From contig NXFV01000750.1 in the NCBI GenBank assembly GCA_002803225.1, positions 62,001 through 126,000 on the forward strand: a DNA stretch of 64,000 nt, in the 5' to 3' direction. This stretch comes from Gamarada debralockiae. Taxonomy: Eukaryota > Ascomycota > Leotiomycetes > Helotiales > Hyphodiscaceae. Each line of letters starts with the position of its first letter. Position 1 is the stretch's first letter. Of this stretch, positions 22,734 through 34,169 are shown piece after piece. A program made the position numbers and the translations under genes. The notes beneath the pieces were generated by a model. It made no database searches. It saw nothing but the letters and a program-made list of their open reading frames with translations, and was not told the origin of the DNA.

Positions 22734-23864
22734 TCATATGACTTCCTTCCGTTCCCAACCCGTGGGTCTAATGTTCTCAATACCTTTGCTCGGATATGGC
22801 TTTCTATCAATAGCAAAAGCGCTATTGAAAGGGTTGTGATCCGCCTCTTGATTCAGGTTGCTTAAAGTGTGGTTAACTTCGCGGTGCTTGGCTTCATCAG
22901 CTCTGACTCTCAAAAGCAAATCCTTTATCATCCTTTCCCCTTCCGGCATCTTCCAATACTTAATCGCAATATCGGGCGCCATCAATTTCTCCCAAGCTGG
23001 GAGCTTACCTTCCTCAATATCCTGAATAGCTAAGGAGTAGGTTAAGACAGCTTCTTCTTCGAGGTACGCCACGAAGCGATGACAAGTGCGTGGACTGATG
23101 AGGTACGCGATGAACAGGCTGTTGAAGAACACTCCTTGTGCGCCAATGATCATGATTTTCATGAACGGTCCAGGTTTCGCGAGACTGAGGAATGTAAGGA
23201 GGTGCATGCGCTCGTTGTAGGCCTCTTCGAGAAGTGTCTCGATCCTGAAAGAATCAGCTTCATTCCTTTCCCATTAAAAGTTTGGGTCTTGCCATCCATT
23301 GTCCTTCTTCAATCGCCTCAGGCTGTGGAGGTGTCGCAACATTCCTGCCACCATACCAGGGACTCCTGCCACGCTTTCGAGAAACACGAATCGAGTAAGC
23401 CACTTCTGCTCAGTCATACTGTACGGCTTTGTCGTAGTCTGAGGGTTCTTGTCACCGGCCATTTTGGGTGAGTCGACGTGATGTTTGTAGCCAGTGGCAA
23501 AGTCTGTGCCTCGTCTCAGGAGGCGGACCATATTCAGTGCTGTCCAATCCGCCCAGTCTCTAGGTGGACGGTGGGCCACATATATATTCTTCTGGAGATG
23601 AACTGTTTGGTGACTATGATTTACAGTCAGTTAAATCTGATCGTTGCAGTCTGTTATGCCATGGAGTTCTTACTTGGGACTGGGCCATATTGATTTTGCT
23701 TTTATATTTTCTGGTGATGACGTTGCAAAGGGCTCTGGAGATAACTGGCGACTGGCCGTTGTAAACCTTGGAGGGAAAGGTGTTCGTTGACTGTCCTGAA
23801 GGACTTTGTAAGGCCCTCTTGCAAGAAGACTCGACTTTGATGCGGTTCCTGAGAGAAAAGACAT
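22734..23864 (-). CDS. aox: Mitochondrial alternative oxidase, 340 aa
   Basis: A di-iron ubiquinol oxidase of the inner mitochondrial membrane that reduces oxygen to water and bypasses complexes III and IV. Three exons (23864-23674, 23613-23293, 23244-22734) give 340 residues, normal for fungal enzymes. The first about 60 residues are Ser/Arg/Lys-rich with few acids, as in a mitochondrial presequence. Iron ligands are all present: E143 in [11 protein letters not shown]182 and H185 in NERMHL, E234 in LEEEA (232-236), and E288 and H291 in RADEAKH. The second intron (23292-23245, 48 nt) appears to start with GC rather than GT. The frame and the conserved sequence (DNGW then [15 protein letters not shown]) demand this position. 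The ATG follows directly after ten A residues. Fungal AOX is usually induced when the cytochrome chain is blocked. Confidence 0.95.
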
Positions 23865-23874
23865 TTTTTTTTTT
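23865..23874 (-). promoter_or_regulatory. A10 tract immediately 5' of the AOX start codon
   Basis: On the coding strand the leader ends in ten consecutive A before ATG. A-rich leaders can bind poly(A)-binding protein and aid initiation in fungi. Any role here is inferred. Confidence 0.4.
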
Positions 23875-24486
23875 AAGATTCCTTGAGGCTTATTCTTGAT
23901 AAAATAACGTTTAAGGGCATGTTCACAATGGAGTTATACAGTTATACCTGAGAAGGAGCAAGCAGTTCTGAGAATGTCCCGAGAACATAGCCGAGAGTAG
24001 AGTCAAATAAAATGCATGTGAATATTCATGACCCACGTGGAAAATAAGTTTCAAAGAACACAGCATACCGAAACTTTGTCGGCTGAGGGAGACACATTGC
24101 CGTAAGCGGTAAGAAAAAGGAGTCGTACATCGGGTGTTTTCGGAAACCTTGGAACATGGTCGACCAACCTCTCACTTGAGACGAACGGTCAGGTTTGCTG
24201 AAAGTTGATGCCTGGACGCGATCCTTTTTATGAGTTTTCCCGAATACCCCAAAAGCCTCTTCCAAAAATCTTTAATTTTTTTTTATAAAGCTTCGATAGC
24301 GACAGATATATTGCGAGAAATCAAACCCATCCATCCACCTTACACAAATAATCCAAATAGATTGCCGTTACAACCTTGACACCCAGTTTACCCCACCGCC
24401 CATGAACGTACCATAAAACCCCACCCAATTTGCCGTTCCCAATCTCATGACCCATTCAAATCAGATATACCAGGGGAGCGACCCGC
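23875..24486. other. Intergenic, AOX promoter side
   Basis: No gene was seen. It should include the AOX promoter and the 3' flank of the minus-strand secreted-protein gene. Confidence 0.4.
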
Positions 24487-25142
24487 TTAGGAGAAGAGCT
24501 TGCAAGTTCCAGAGACAAAGGTGTAGGCAACGCAAGCGGCTTGTCCTTGACAGGCAGCAAGACAAGCAGCCAAGCTGTTCGCTGCTGGCGTGGCGATAGG
24601 AGTTGGGTTACCAGCGGGCGCAGCGTTCATTGGGTTTGCGTGCGTGCCCTGGTTGGCAGTTGCTGCACCGTTATTGGCTCCGCTGTTGTTGGCACCAGGG
24701 TTACCGCCAGTAGCACCATTCTGTTGTCTCTTGTGCTGCTGTTGCTGAACACCCGTTGGGTTGGAAGCGGTAGGGACAATGGATGGGAAGCTAGAACAGC
24801 CAATGTCATATGCAACAAGGTCGTTCTGAGCAGGCACAGAAGAAGCGGGAACGGAGAAGAGCTCGCATTGGTCCGCACCGTTGCTAAGGCCGAAGAGGAA
24901 GGACTGGCAGCTTGGGTTGGCTTTGCATTGAGTTGCGCAGTCGGCGGCAGTGTCTGGAAACTGTTAATGCTTGACATTGTTGAGTGATTGGAGAACTCAC
25001 TGATGCCAGATGGCTGAGACAAAGGTGTCTGCGCGGTTGCTCCTCCTGGAGCAGCTCCGCAAACTTGACGAGCTAAGATGGGTCCTGCCGAGACAGCGGA
25101 GACAAGAGCCGTGGCGGCGAGGATGGTTGTGGTGAATTGCAT
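24487..25142 (-). CDS. Secreted protein with two small Cys modules, 202 aa
   Basis: Two exons (25142-25001 and 24953-24487) join cleanly. A signal peptide (about 1-19, ending AVSAG) is followed by PILARQ. Two similar Cys modules flank a low-complexity centre. The first has AADCATQCKANPSCQSFLFG and a later DQCELFS; the second, at the extreme C-terminus, has LAACLAACQGQAACVAYTF and GTCKLFS. The spacing (C-x3-C, a following C, then C-x-LF) resembles a minimal PAN/Apple-like fold seen in fungal secreted proteins. A dibasic site (HKRQQNG) in the Asn/Gly-rich linker could be cut by a Kex2-type protease, separating the modules. Function is unknown; wall, carbohydrate or host-surface binding is possible but unproven. 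Confidence 0.8.
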
Positions 25143-26555
25143 CTTGAAGATTGGGTGAAGGTTTGTTGAAAGGTTACTGGAAATAGAGATGAAAATTTAT
25201 GTTCTTGGGACGGTTATTGACTTTGAAATTAAGTGAATGGGTGTAGGAATGACTGATTATGAATGAAGATGCTGATGATGCTGATGGATGAGGGTGAAGG
25301 GAGAACTTTCTGGTAGGATTTCTCGTTCCTTTAATACATTTCGAGCTCATACTGAGCTCTATTCTCAGACCTCCTGACATCTATTCTAGAAGATCTTCAC
25401 GGCCATTCAATTGAAACTTGAAAACGTAAGCTGGTGAGATGGGGCCGGCTTGGCGTTGGAGGAGAAGGAGACAAGCGTTGAAGCCACTCACGTGACTTTC
25501 GCTATTGCATGCTTTATGCATATCAGTCATGCTTCTTTTAAATGTGCCGATGTGGACAAAGTGGATAAGGCCGCTTCTAGAAAGTGGGAAATTTTCTCGT
25601 ATGGTGGCTGAACAATGCCTTGTTGGCGATCATACCAGGGGTCAAAACACAGTGACGCGAATAGTCCCAAAAGTTGTCGTCTCAGCATATCAAGCCACAA
25701 CGAAAATAATTGCAGGTAATGTCAAAAAACAGCGCTGCGTCATCTGATATGGTGTCAAACCAGCTTCAAAAACTGAAGTGAGGTGTGACGTTGCTCATTG
25801 TTTGGACCGCAGCTCCCTGTTTGGTGATGTGCTTGTTTCGTTTCATCTCCGCACGACCACATTCGGCCCCTTCGACCCCTTTCAGGCACAGACGTGTTTT
25901 GAGCTATTCCCGTCACGAGCACTTACTTGAGTGGAGGAAAATCTTCGTCGTCAAGAAATTTTTTCCACTGCAACATAGATATCAATATGATTCGACAACG
26001 CCATACGGCACTCGCAACGACAGCTTTATCAGTCCATTGCCGAACATCAACAAGAGGGGATTTTGTAACTGAACTTTATTCGATCCATACAGCCATAATT
26101 CGTAATAAATGAGTCGTTAATCGTACAGTCGTCCATGATCCCGAGACACTGGTAATCTCAAGGATCAAGATAACACAATCCTAGTGCCGTCGACAAAACC
26201 GTATGAAGAGACGGCGGATACTGGAATCGCTGTCCTGAATTGGGTTGCACCGTGGTTATCCATACCTCCAAAATAAAACTCGCCCCATCAAATCATAAAA
26301 CTTCCAATGCGTCCCAACGAACTGGATCTATTCCTCGGCTTCTTGGAACTCTCGTCCCACTAGCTCCGGATGACTTGCGGAGAGAGCACCGGCAGTTCTT
26401 TCTCTGGAACTAGTCTCTGACCTTTGATGCTAATAGTATCGGTGATCCTGATTTCCCGATCTTTTCCCTTCCATTCTGTGGGGTCCTCAGCGTAATTCCT
26501 ACTTCTTCAGCCAAGACATCCACCTCGTAGCTCACTCGTGGCCCCTCATATGCAA
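25143..26555. other. Intergenic
   Basis: No supported gene. The first about 250 nt are the 5' flank of the secreted-protein gene; the rest holds only short frames without ATG support or family signal. Confidence 0.4.
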
Positions 26556-27960
26556 TCATTTCTGTCGAGTGACTATTCTGCGGACTCGATTCCCTCGATT
26601 TCGTACTAATGGAACTGGCGGCCTTAGTGACGGGGCGTTGCCGATAATTATCTGGGTTGTACCCTGGGTCTCCAAACTTGGACTGCTGAACCCAGATCTT
26701 GGTTGAGAACCTGCCAGCCGTTCAATCTTTGACATCATCGCATTGTGCGAGAGGAGCCTCGTCGGGTGTTTGGATTACTCGTCTGTTGTACCATGGGCCG
26801 ACCTTGATCTCACGGAAGCGAGGTTCGGATGAGTTTTGGCTGGAGCCGAACTTATTCTGGGTCGGAGCGAGGTAGGGTGTTGAGATCAGAGATGGATGGG
26901 CACCATTAAGCAAGAAGGATGTGGATCGCAGGGAGACAGGCACAAATTGTTGCGACGAGTATTTCTGCCAGAGACCAGGTTTCCGGGATCAAGTTGTCCC
27001 CTACGCAGGTTGGAATCTCTCAGGAGTAGATGTGAAGTGAGCAAGCAGAGTCTTACAAGTCTGGTCGACACTGTTGCTAAAGTTGATGATAAGCTTGAGA
27101 CAAATGATGTTCGTTATACAAGCCCTGTCAAGATAGATTGTTAGCTTTGCATTGTGTGGATGGACGGCTTGGGACTTACAAGCTTCCCAGGCTGAACATG
27201 AACATCAAGTTGATCTTCTTCCTCAGATTGGTTTTCAATCCCAGGAGTTAAGTAATCGGGCAAGATTAGAACGATGATGTCGAGGGCAGTGCTAATGCAG
27301 CCAGTAGCATAACCAAGAGTATTAATGTTAACACATATAGAATGGATCGTCCGGTCTCATAAAAGTAAGTCCAAATCTCGTTGGAGACAGAAGGAGAAGA
27401 TCACTCACAGATGAGATTGCATTGAAGATGATGGTAAAAGTGATCGCAGTTCCGGTTGCAACTACAACTCCCATAACAATGAAATCGGTGATTTTGAAGC
27501 TGCGGACGGGAAATACTCGCAACTGTGGCGAGTTAGTTTCAGGACGCTTGGAGCCGATCAAGAATACTTACATAGAAGAGCAAGATGGATACCCTGACCA
27601 ACATGGTTACAATGACATAGACAATTTCATCAACCCAGGATATCCGTTTTAGTGTCAGAGAACTTGTCCTGACTTGACTAGAGTCTGGGCTACAGCCACT
27701 AAGTTGGAGGAAAACCGCCAGATTTTGTTACAAAACCCACTTCGTTATGAGACTGAGCAAGCAAAAGTTAAAGTGATCGGTACACAGACTATAGCCAACA
27801 GGTGACCAGCGATGTGATTGCCCGAGTTGAGCTTTAGGTAGATACTTGGACATCTTTGGCGGGGCATGACCAACTAGATCGAGGCAACCCCAAGGCTTCA
27901 GGAAGAAAACCCGAAGAACTGGAGAAGGATGGGAGATAGTGGCTGAGGTATCCATGCATT
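26556..27960 (-). pseudogene. Rhodopsin-domain (PF20684-type) seven-TM protein gene, frameshifted
   Basis: Conserved pieces of this fungal multi-pass family occur in order on the minus strand: VRVSILLFYLRVFPVRSFK spanning a normal intron (27571-27523), a TM segment, CVNINTLGYATG, STALDIIVLILP, LRKKINLMFMFSLGSL, CITNIICLKLIINFSNSVDQ, then WDNLIPETWSLAEI, which appears once two GT-AG introns are removed. The frame must slip by one base between the block ending SILLY and CVNIN, and again between LILP and LKTNL (about 27255), where no intron fits. The intron near 27400 would be only about 32 nt. The 5' end (first TM segments) is unclear. These defects point to a decayed gene. The C-terminal tail (26556-26940) has open frames of uncertain membership. 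Confidence 0.65.
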
Positions 27961-28718
27961 GACTCTTTGTTCCACGGGGGCCAGCATAGTGGAGTCCCCA
28001 TGATCACTACACAGAGCAACATCTTGCTGCTGAAGAGGAGTTCATGGAAGATGCAGTTGATCCTAGCCCCTCTGTGGCGAGATATAAACGGCCGTGCGTT
28101 CCTGTCGAAGGATAGATCGTCTGACGGTATTTCCCCATTAAAGATGAGAGGCCGCATTAATAGATGCAGAACCCAGTCCAAGCTCTGAGATCTGAGCATC
28201 AAAAAAGCTGGCAGAGGGTTTTTATTTTTTTTAGTTTTTTATTTTTTATTTTTTGGCTGCACCCTCAACGACGCTTCTGAAGCCTTTTCAGTGCCGACTT
28301 GGACGGAGATCTCTCTTCTAGCCCAGAACGTTCGCCCAATGTTGGAGCTTGCGCATGGAGGGGAATGTTGGAAGGGAATACTATCCAACGGGAGGGCGCT
28401 TTTCGAGCACTGGCCCACGTCTGTGCAACGTGCGATTTATGTGATCGAGTTCTTGAGTCGTGAAAATCCCCGATTTCTCCGAATAATCTCCTTTCAAGAG
28501 CGTCTGAGAGCCAAATAGAATGTGGTCGATGGGAGAGCGGAGAGTTGCGAGAAGAGAAGTGGTTCAGGGGCAGGAAACTACTGCCAAGGCGGTCACTCCG
28601 TAATTGGTCACGTGAAAGCGACATGTGATCATCACGTGGTGATATAGCTTCTGCCAAACCCTCCCCCGATAATTAGGTTCTTTCGAAGTGGCGGTCAGGG
28701 AACCCCTCTTTTACCCGG
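27961..28718. other. Intergenic with T-rich tract
   Basis: A T-rich tract (several T6-T9 runs) lies at about 28215-28256. No gene signal. The minus frame at 28265-28657 shows no family features. Confidence 0.4.
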
Positions 28719-30294
28719 CTAACGGATTGCCAGCATTATCAGTCCACCAAAGCTGTCGGTATTCGAGCTCCAAAAGTGTAAATCTTCGATAAGTGACTTG
28801 TCCATGACCCCACCATCTGACTCCAGAACCGTCCTTAGATCCCCAATCTTGAGCATTCCCCCGCTCTTTCTAGAAGATAAGTAGGATTTGTAGTTTTTCT
28901 CCCATTCGGTCTTCGTGGACGCATCCCAGAGTCCTCTAATGGAGGGCAAGGGAATCTCATCGAGTGTTCGACATGACGTTGAGGCGGGAACTCCGATATT
29001 CATGTCAAGTAGCATTTCTAGCAGCCACAGAAGTATCGCTGTCCTGTTTGAATTATGTTAGTTTAATTTTTCAGAGCTAAGAGTACAGAAGTGTTGGACA
29101 TACCTTCGCTCACTTTCGATGAACCTCCATTCCTCCCAGTCGATGTTCCCTTTGCTTTCGTTCTCAGAGACAACATTCCAGTGATGCATTACCGCGGCGA
29201 TCTCACCAACAGCGAGAACAAGCACAACAGATAGCGTTGGGCAACGATCCTTTTCCGATGCAACGAGGATGATGTATATTGAGAGTGCTTGGATGGCAGC
29301 AAGTTTCATCCACTCATCGAAGGTGTGAAACTACGCTCTGGTTAGCTTTTGGGACATACCTAACGGCGATTTACAGTCTGGTCAAACTAACTTCATTATG
29401 TAGCCTTTGCGCTTCAGTAAACAGCGTTTTATAAACGAATTTGTGGCTCGCAGGAGTCTTACTCCGGAACATGACCATGAAAGCCATACAATTAGCCAGT
29501 GGTTCAGGTAGATCAGAATCCATTCCAGAAAAGTACTGATGAACAAATGGAGGAAAATTTGACGTCGAAAACATTTCGGGGTATGATTGGATAGTCGAAA
29601 AAAGAAGGTTGGCTGTCAAAGCTGAACCAATCTTCTCAAGAGGTCTTCGGGAAAGGAGATTGAGCATCCCTGTTGGTATCGTTTTCGGAGATGGCCAAGG
29701 AGGGGCGTGGAGGTCCGTCATGAATAATTTCCTTGAAAGTTCAGCAAGGTAAGTATCCTGTGGGACATCTTCTCGAATGCGTAATGGCGACTGTTGTTGA
29801 GGTCGAGCTTCTTGCACTTCAATGGTCGGAGTAAAGGGATACTCGAGCCATGATGCAGCACTGTGGTTATTCAGGTTCTCTATGAAGGGTTCCGAAGCTT
29901 CGAAGGCAGAGTCCCTCCCTACGAAGGCAAATGGACTCTTTCGTGAAACCAGCCTGGATTTAAATTGCTCGATTTCTGAGTCCCATTGCATGGCAGATGT
30001 ATCTTCAACACCAAGAAAATTTATGTCGACTACCGAGGCGTGGTGGCCTGCCATATCAAATCCAGAAGCTGGTTCAAGCTGACCAGAGCCTACTCCGGGC
30101 TGAGATACTTCGGGAATAACCCCACCTTCCCAAGAATTGGACGCGAGCTCCAAAGATCCTGAACTAGGGAATGCCTCAGAATAATCGCATTGGAGCGATC
30201 TCGAGATACATCGTGAACAATTCGGAGACGTCAAGCTACAGCGCGCCTTGGCACGCCTACATTGCGTACAGGAACGTTTTCGCGGTACAGGCAT
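28719..30294 (-). CDS. Zn2Cys6 transcription factor, 484 aa
   Basis: A fungal binuclear-zinc DNA-binding regulator. Three exons (30294-29392, 29330-29104, 29043-28719) join in frame to give 484 residues. The N-terminus has the canonical C-x2-C-x6-C-x6-C-x2-C-x6-C cluster at C9, C12, C19, C26, C29 and C36, preceded by a basic PRKR. The linker is Ser/Glu-rich. The remainder is helical with MAFMVMFRS, as in the C-terminal part of sterigmatocystin-regulator-like or uncharacterised Zn2Cys6 proteins. It lies 320 bp downstream of the S33 hydrolase on the same strand, so co-regulation is possible. Targets cannot be read from the sequence. Confidence 0.9.
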
Positions 30295-30613
30295 TGTTGC
30301 GGAAGTTCACCTATTTGAGCGAACGTACAATTGAAAATAGATGTTTCCATGATGCGAATTTGATACTTTACATCATCGTTGTGGCAATGTTTGGTGACAA
30401 GAGGACGATTTGTAAGACTGAGGTGAGGTTTTCAGCGGAAGTCAGCCTGTTTTTGCGCAAGCGAGCCTCGGAGTTCCGTCGCCCACCCCTTTTCAATACC
30501 CGAGCGTCAAGGTGGCTAAACAAGGGTTACGATTCATCTGCGACAATTATTATGGGGGCTTCTAATATTAATAGTCCGAATGTCATATTGCCTCTTCCAA
30601 TAGCATGCATGTT

Positions 30614-32328
30614 TTAATCCCTCACATCATCTCTCAAAGCAAATAGCTCCCTCATCACATCCACAGTCTTACTCCTGATCGCATCATGATACATCGTGTT
30701 AGTAATAAACTGCTGGCAATTTCCAACCTTCTCCAACGTCTCCTGAACCAACCCAAAATCAATGTAAGCATCATCAACAAACGTAGCTGCATACACCGGA
30801 ACTTCATTCTTCGCCAACTGATCCTCATCATAAAGATCCGGCCAATCCTTGAAATGAGCGATGATTTGGGCCACGTCCTTCAACTTCTTGAGCTCCGGGT
30901 ATATCTCGAACATGAAGGGGTAAATCATTCCACCAGAAAAATATAGAGGTTGGCCTCTGGAGTTGAAGCTGGACGGTGAGCCGGAGATCCAGTCAAATTC
31001 CTTCAGCGACCTCCCTACGCGCTCCGCGGCCCACTTGGAGGCTTCTCCTTGGCAGTAAATGGCTTCGCGGAGAATGGCATATATTACGTTGTCGTCGAAG
31101 GAAGGTTCCATGGTCTCAAGAGCCGATAGGGTAGGTCGCGTTATGAAGTTGAATTGTTCCAAGTCTGAATGCATGCGAAAGATCATCTCGTGAACAGAAT
31201 CGACGCTGCCGTGAGTGCCGAAGCCTATCCCTAAGGTTAGTAATCGACGAGCTGTTAGAGTTCCCCCGGATGGTAATTGGAGGCCTCCTTTTGATTTGAT
31301 GTGGCCCATCACGTCGTGAATGGCTGTGATATCTTCAGGGAATTTTTCATAGTAGGCCTTGTTTCGCTTGCAAACCTAGATTATTAGCCAGTCAGCCTGA
31401 TCTGGTTGAGGACAGATAAAGTTCGGTAATCTTCGCCAATCTCCCACGAATGAAGGACTGGACTGCATGTAGACATACTTGTCGAAAGGTGGCTCGGTAC
31501 ACATCGTCAGGCGACTGTCCTATCGGAGGTACACCACCCGATATAAATACTTCCTTCAGACTCTCAGGATACTTCGACAGATAGGTAAAGGTACAGAACC
31601 CTCCAAAGCTCTGACCAAAAACCGTCCATTTCCTCTGGTCAGGTGGGTGGTCTTTCACAAGGAGTTTCCGTATGGCCTCACAGTCTCCCACAATGCTGTC
31701 AGCGCGGAACAACTTCAGGTAGTCTGCTTGCTGTTGAGCATCTCCGCGCAGCTCAAGAGTTTCAGGTGATACAGGTGTGCTTAGGCCAGTTCCTCTCTGA
31801 TCCATGTAAAGGATCTGGTAACCTCGATCCAAGATCAAATTGATGAAAGGAGTTGCTCGCGGAGCAGCGCAGGCCTTGCCGGGTCCACCTTGGAGCCAAA
31901 GAAACCACGGTTTCTGGTCTCGTTTTCGGATTTCCTTTTCTGTGGCAAAACTTGTGGGAATTTCATGCCTGGTTACACTCCTGGCAAAGATGCGTATGGT
32001 CCCAGAAGATGGATTTGTCTGATCCAAGGGAACCTTGAAGAAGAGCTCGGTTACTTTGAGCTTGCCTGAATTGAATCAGAATGCAGAACTCGCGAATGGG
32101 GACACGATTCAAAAAAGATGCTCCGCAATTGGTACAATAATCAGGGATTAAATGGAAATATCACGTTTAATTCACTTGAATGGGTAGAGAGAGTCCAACT
32201 GCCTTTTTTAACCCAAGTACCCCATTTTCGAGTCGAATCCCCCCTCACTTGAGGAGACATAGAACATTAATGGGAGATTGGAACTCACCGGGAACGACGT
32301 GTGGTTTACTATGAAGGAGGCTCGCCAT
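30614..32328 (-). CDS. Prolyl iminopeptidase-like alpha/beta hydrolase (peptidase S33), 462 aa
   Basis: A serine hydrolase of the S33 family, which removes N-terminal proline from peptides. Three exons (32328-32289, 32065-31479, 31375-30614) join in frame. The short first exon (MASLLHSKPHVVP) is separated by a 223-nt intron and is the least certain part. Family marks are the oxyanion block WLQGGPG (70-76), DQRGTG (102-107) and the nucleophile elbow GQSFGG with Ser166. The acid and His lie in the C-terminal half, probably around ATFVDDAYID and NTMYHDAIRS. No signal peptide is seen, so it is likely cytosolic. It shares a 573-bp divergent promoter region with the GAL80-like gene. Confidence 0.88.
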
Positions 32329-32901
32329 GTTTGACGGTTTTGGCTTCGTTATGTTGGACAGGGCCAGGAGTTGAAGAAACGAGAAATGAGCAGGGACCAT
32401 CCAAGAAAGGTGGGGTGATTTACGCTGCTTTTGTGGCTGCGGAAGCTAATCCAAAAGCGGCGGCCTCCTCTGCTCACCTGGTACTTTCGCCGGAAGTGCT
32501 TTCTTTCCCGAACATCTCTTCTTTCGTCAATCTCCAGATCCATGATGGAGATGGGGAGTTGAAGCCATACCCAGGATGTCTCCTGGATGATGGGATGCGA
32601 TTAGCCATCCCATTGTACGACGTTTCGACGCCTCTCGCAATTCCGGTAAGCTACGGCCAAGGAAGAATTTCATGACTCCCGCCCAAGGCAAAAGCTTCAC
32701 CAGTGTGGAATGTGCGAGCACATAAGGTATAAAAAGTCCATTTCTCACCTTCAAAAAATGGACTCGTCACAGTTCTCATATCCAATCCTCGTCCTCCATT
32801 TCTCAAACGTCAATCTCTGTTGTCCTTCAATCTCATCCCATCCGTTCATCATTTCATCATTTCATCAAAACAATCTTCCCTCCTCTCCCCACATTCACAT
32901 C
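32329..32901. promoter_or_regulatory. Divergent promoter region between S33 hydrolase and GAL80-like gene
   Basis: The start codons face away from each other across 573 bp. The part next to 32902 is strongly pyrimidine-rich (TCATCC/TCATCA repeats). A plus-strand open frame at 32301-32675 overlaps the first hydrolase exon and lacks an ATG start, so it is not called. Confidence 0.5.
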
Positions 32902-34089
32902 ATGTCTTCCAATCCCATCCGCGTAGGTCTAATTGGCCTCGGAAAATCCGCCAACGGCCTCGCACCCGGCGCCTGGGCCGCACTCGCCCATCTCCCTGGC
33001 TTGCTCTCCTCCCCAAACTACAAGATTGTAGCCCTGGCTAACTCCTCGACCTCCTCTGCCCAGGACTCGATAAGGCACCACAATCTCCCTTCAGATGTGA
33101 AAGCCTACGGCTCTCCAGAAGATTTGGCCGCTGACCCAGATGTCGATTTGATCGTCTGCTGTGTGCAAGTCACTAAACATTATATGTTGACGAAGCCGGC
33201 ACTTTTGGCTGGGAAAGACGTCTATGTGGAATGGCCGCTTGGAGCCACTACTGCTGAGGCTGAGGAGTTGGCTGCTTTGGCCAAGGAGAAGGGCGTTAAC
33301 ACTGTGGTTGGTGTTCAGGCTAGGGCTGACCCGCTGATTGTGAAGGTCAAGGAACTTGTTGATAGTGGAAAGATTGGGAAGGTGATTTCCAGTACGGTAA
33401 TTGGTGCTTTTGCGGGGTATCCTCCCGCTTGGCCCGAAAACGCAAGTTATTATCTGGATATCAACAGTGGAGGAAACAGCCTCACTATCTACTTTGGTCA
33501 CTGTAAGTCTAACCTCCTTCCCGAAATCCCCTAAAACCAAGAAGCTGATGGTGCAATAGTTCTTGATTCATTCACCCACGTCCTCGGCAGCTTCACAAGC
33601 CTCAACTCGATCGTGAAGACTGAGCAAAAGACCATACCACTCGTCAACTCAGCCGGCGAAGTCACGGACCCGGCCTTCCCAAGAACATCACCGGATCACA
33701 TCTTTGTCCACGGAACTCTCACATCTGGCGCCTTCGCCTCAATCAATTACCGCGCCATACACGGTAAGACTGTCAGTCGCACAGGTGTACGTTGGACTAT
33801 CACGGGCACTGAGGGCGAGATTGAAGTCACGAGTCCGGAAGTTGCTTGGCAGTATGGAATGCCGGGTGCCCATATTCGAATCAGGGCAGGAAACAGTGGT
33901 GAGGTTGAAGAGGTCGATTTTAAAGATGTGAAGGAGCCGGAGTATGTTTCTACTCTGAACGTTCCTTCTACGAACCCAGCGAGGGTTTATGAGGCTTTTG
34001 TGAAGGGCGAGAAGGGCAGGTTTGCGAGCTTCGAGGATGCAGTTGAGACGCATAGGGTGTTGGATGGTATCAAGAAGGGGTCCTTGTAG
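32902..34089 (+). CDS. GAL80-like Gfo/Idh/MocA family protein, 376 aa
   Basis: Two exons (32902-33502, 33560-34089) join to 376 residues. The N-terminus is a Rossmann fold with VGLIGLGKSANG (8-19). The family's catalytic EKP motif is EWP here (110-112, in VYVEWPLG), so the lysine that acts in hydride transfer is lost. This, together with the insertion around GLAPGAW and the C-terminal alpha/beta region (GGNSLTIYFGHFLDSF), matches GAL80-type proteins. In yeast, Gal80 binds NAD(P) and represses Gal4 rather than working as an enzyme. In Pezizomycotina the homologues are poorly known and no Gal4 partner is assured. The Zn2Cys6 gene 2.6 kb away is a possible but unproven partner. Confidence 0.85.
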
Positions 34090-34169
34090 TGTTGTGACAT
34101 GAAGCCTACATACGGAACAACAAGTTCAATCCCATTTGAGGAGAGAGAAAGGATGGCGACACGTACGTG

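Noticed and set aside
32301..32675. 124-codon plus-strand frame antisense to the S33 gene's first exon
   Set aside because: No ATG start, overlaps the exon and shared promoter, and shows no family signal.
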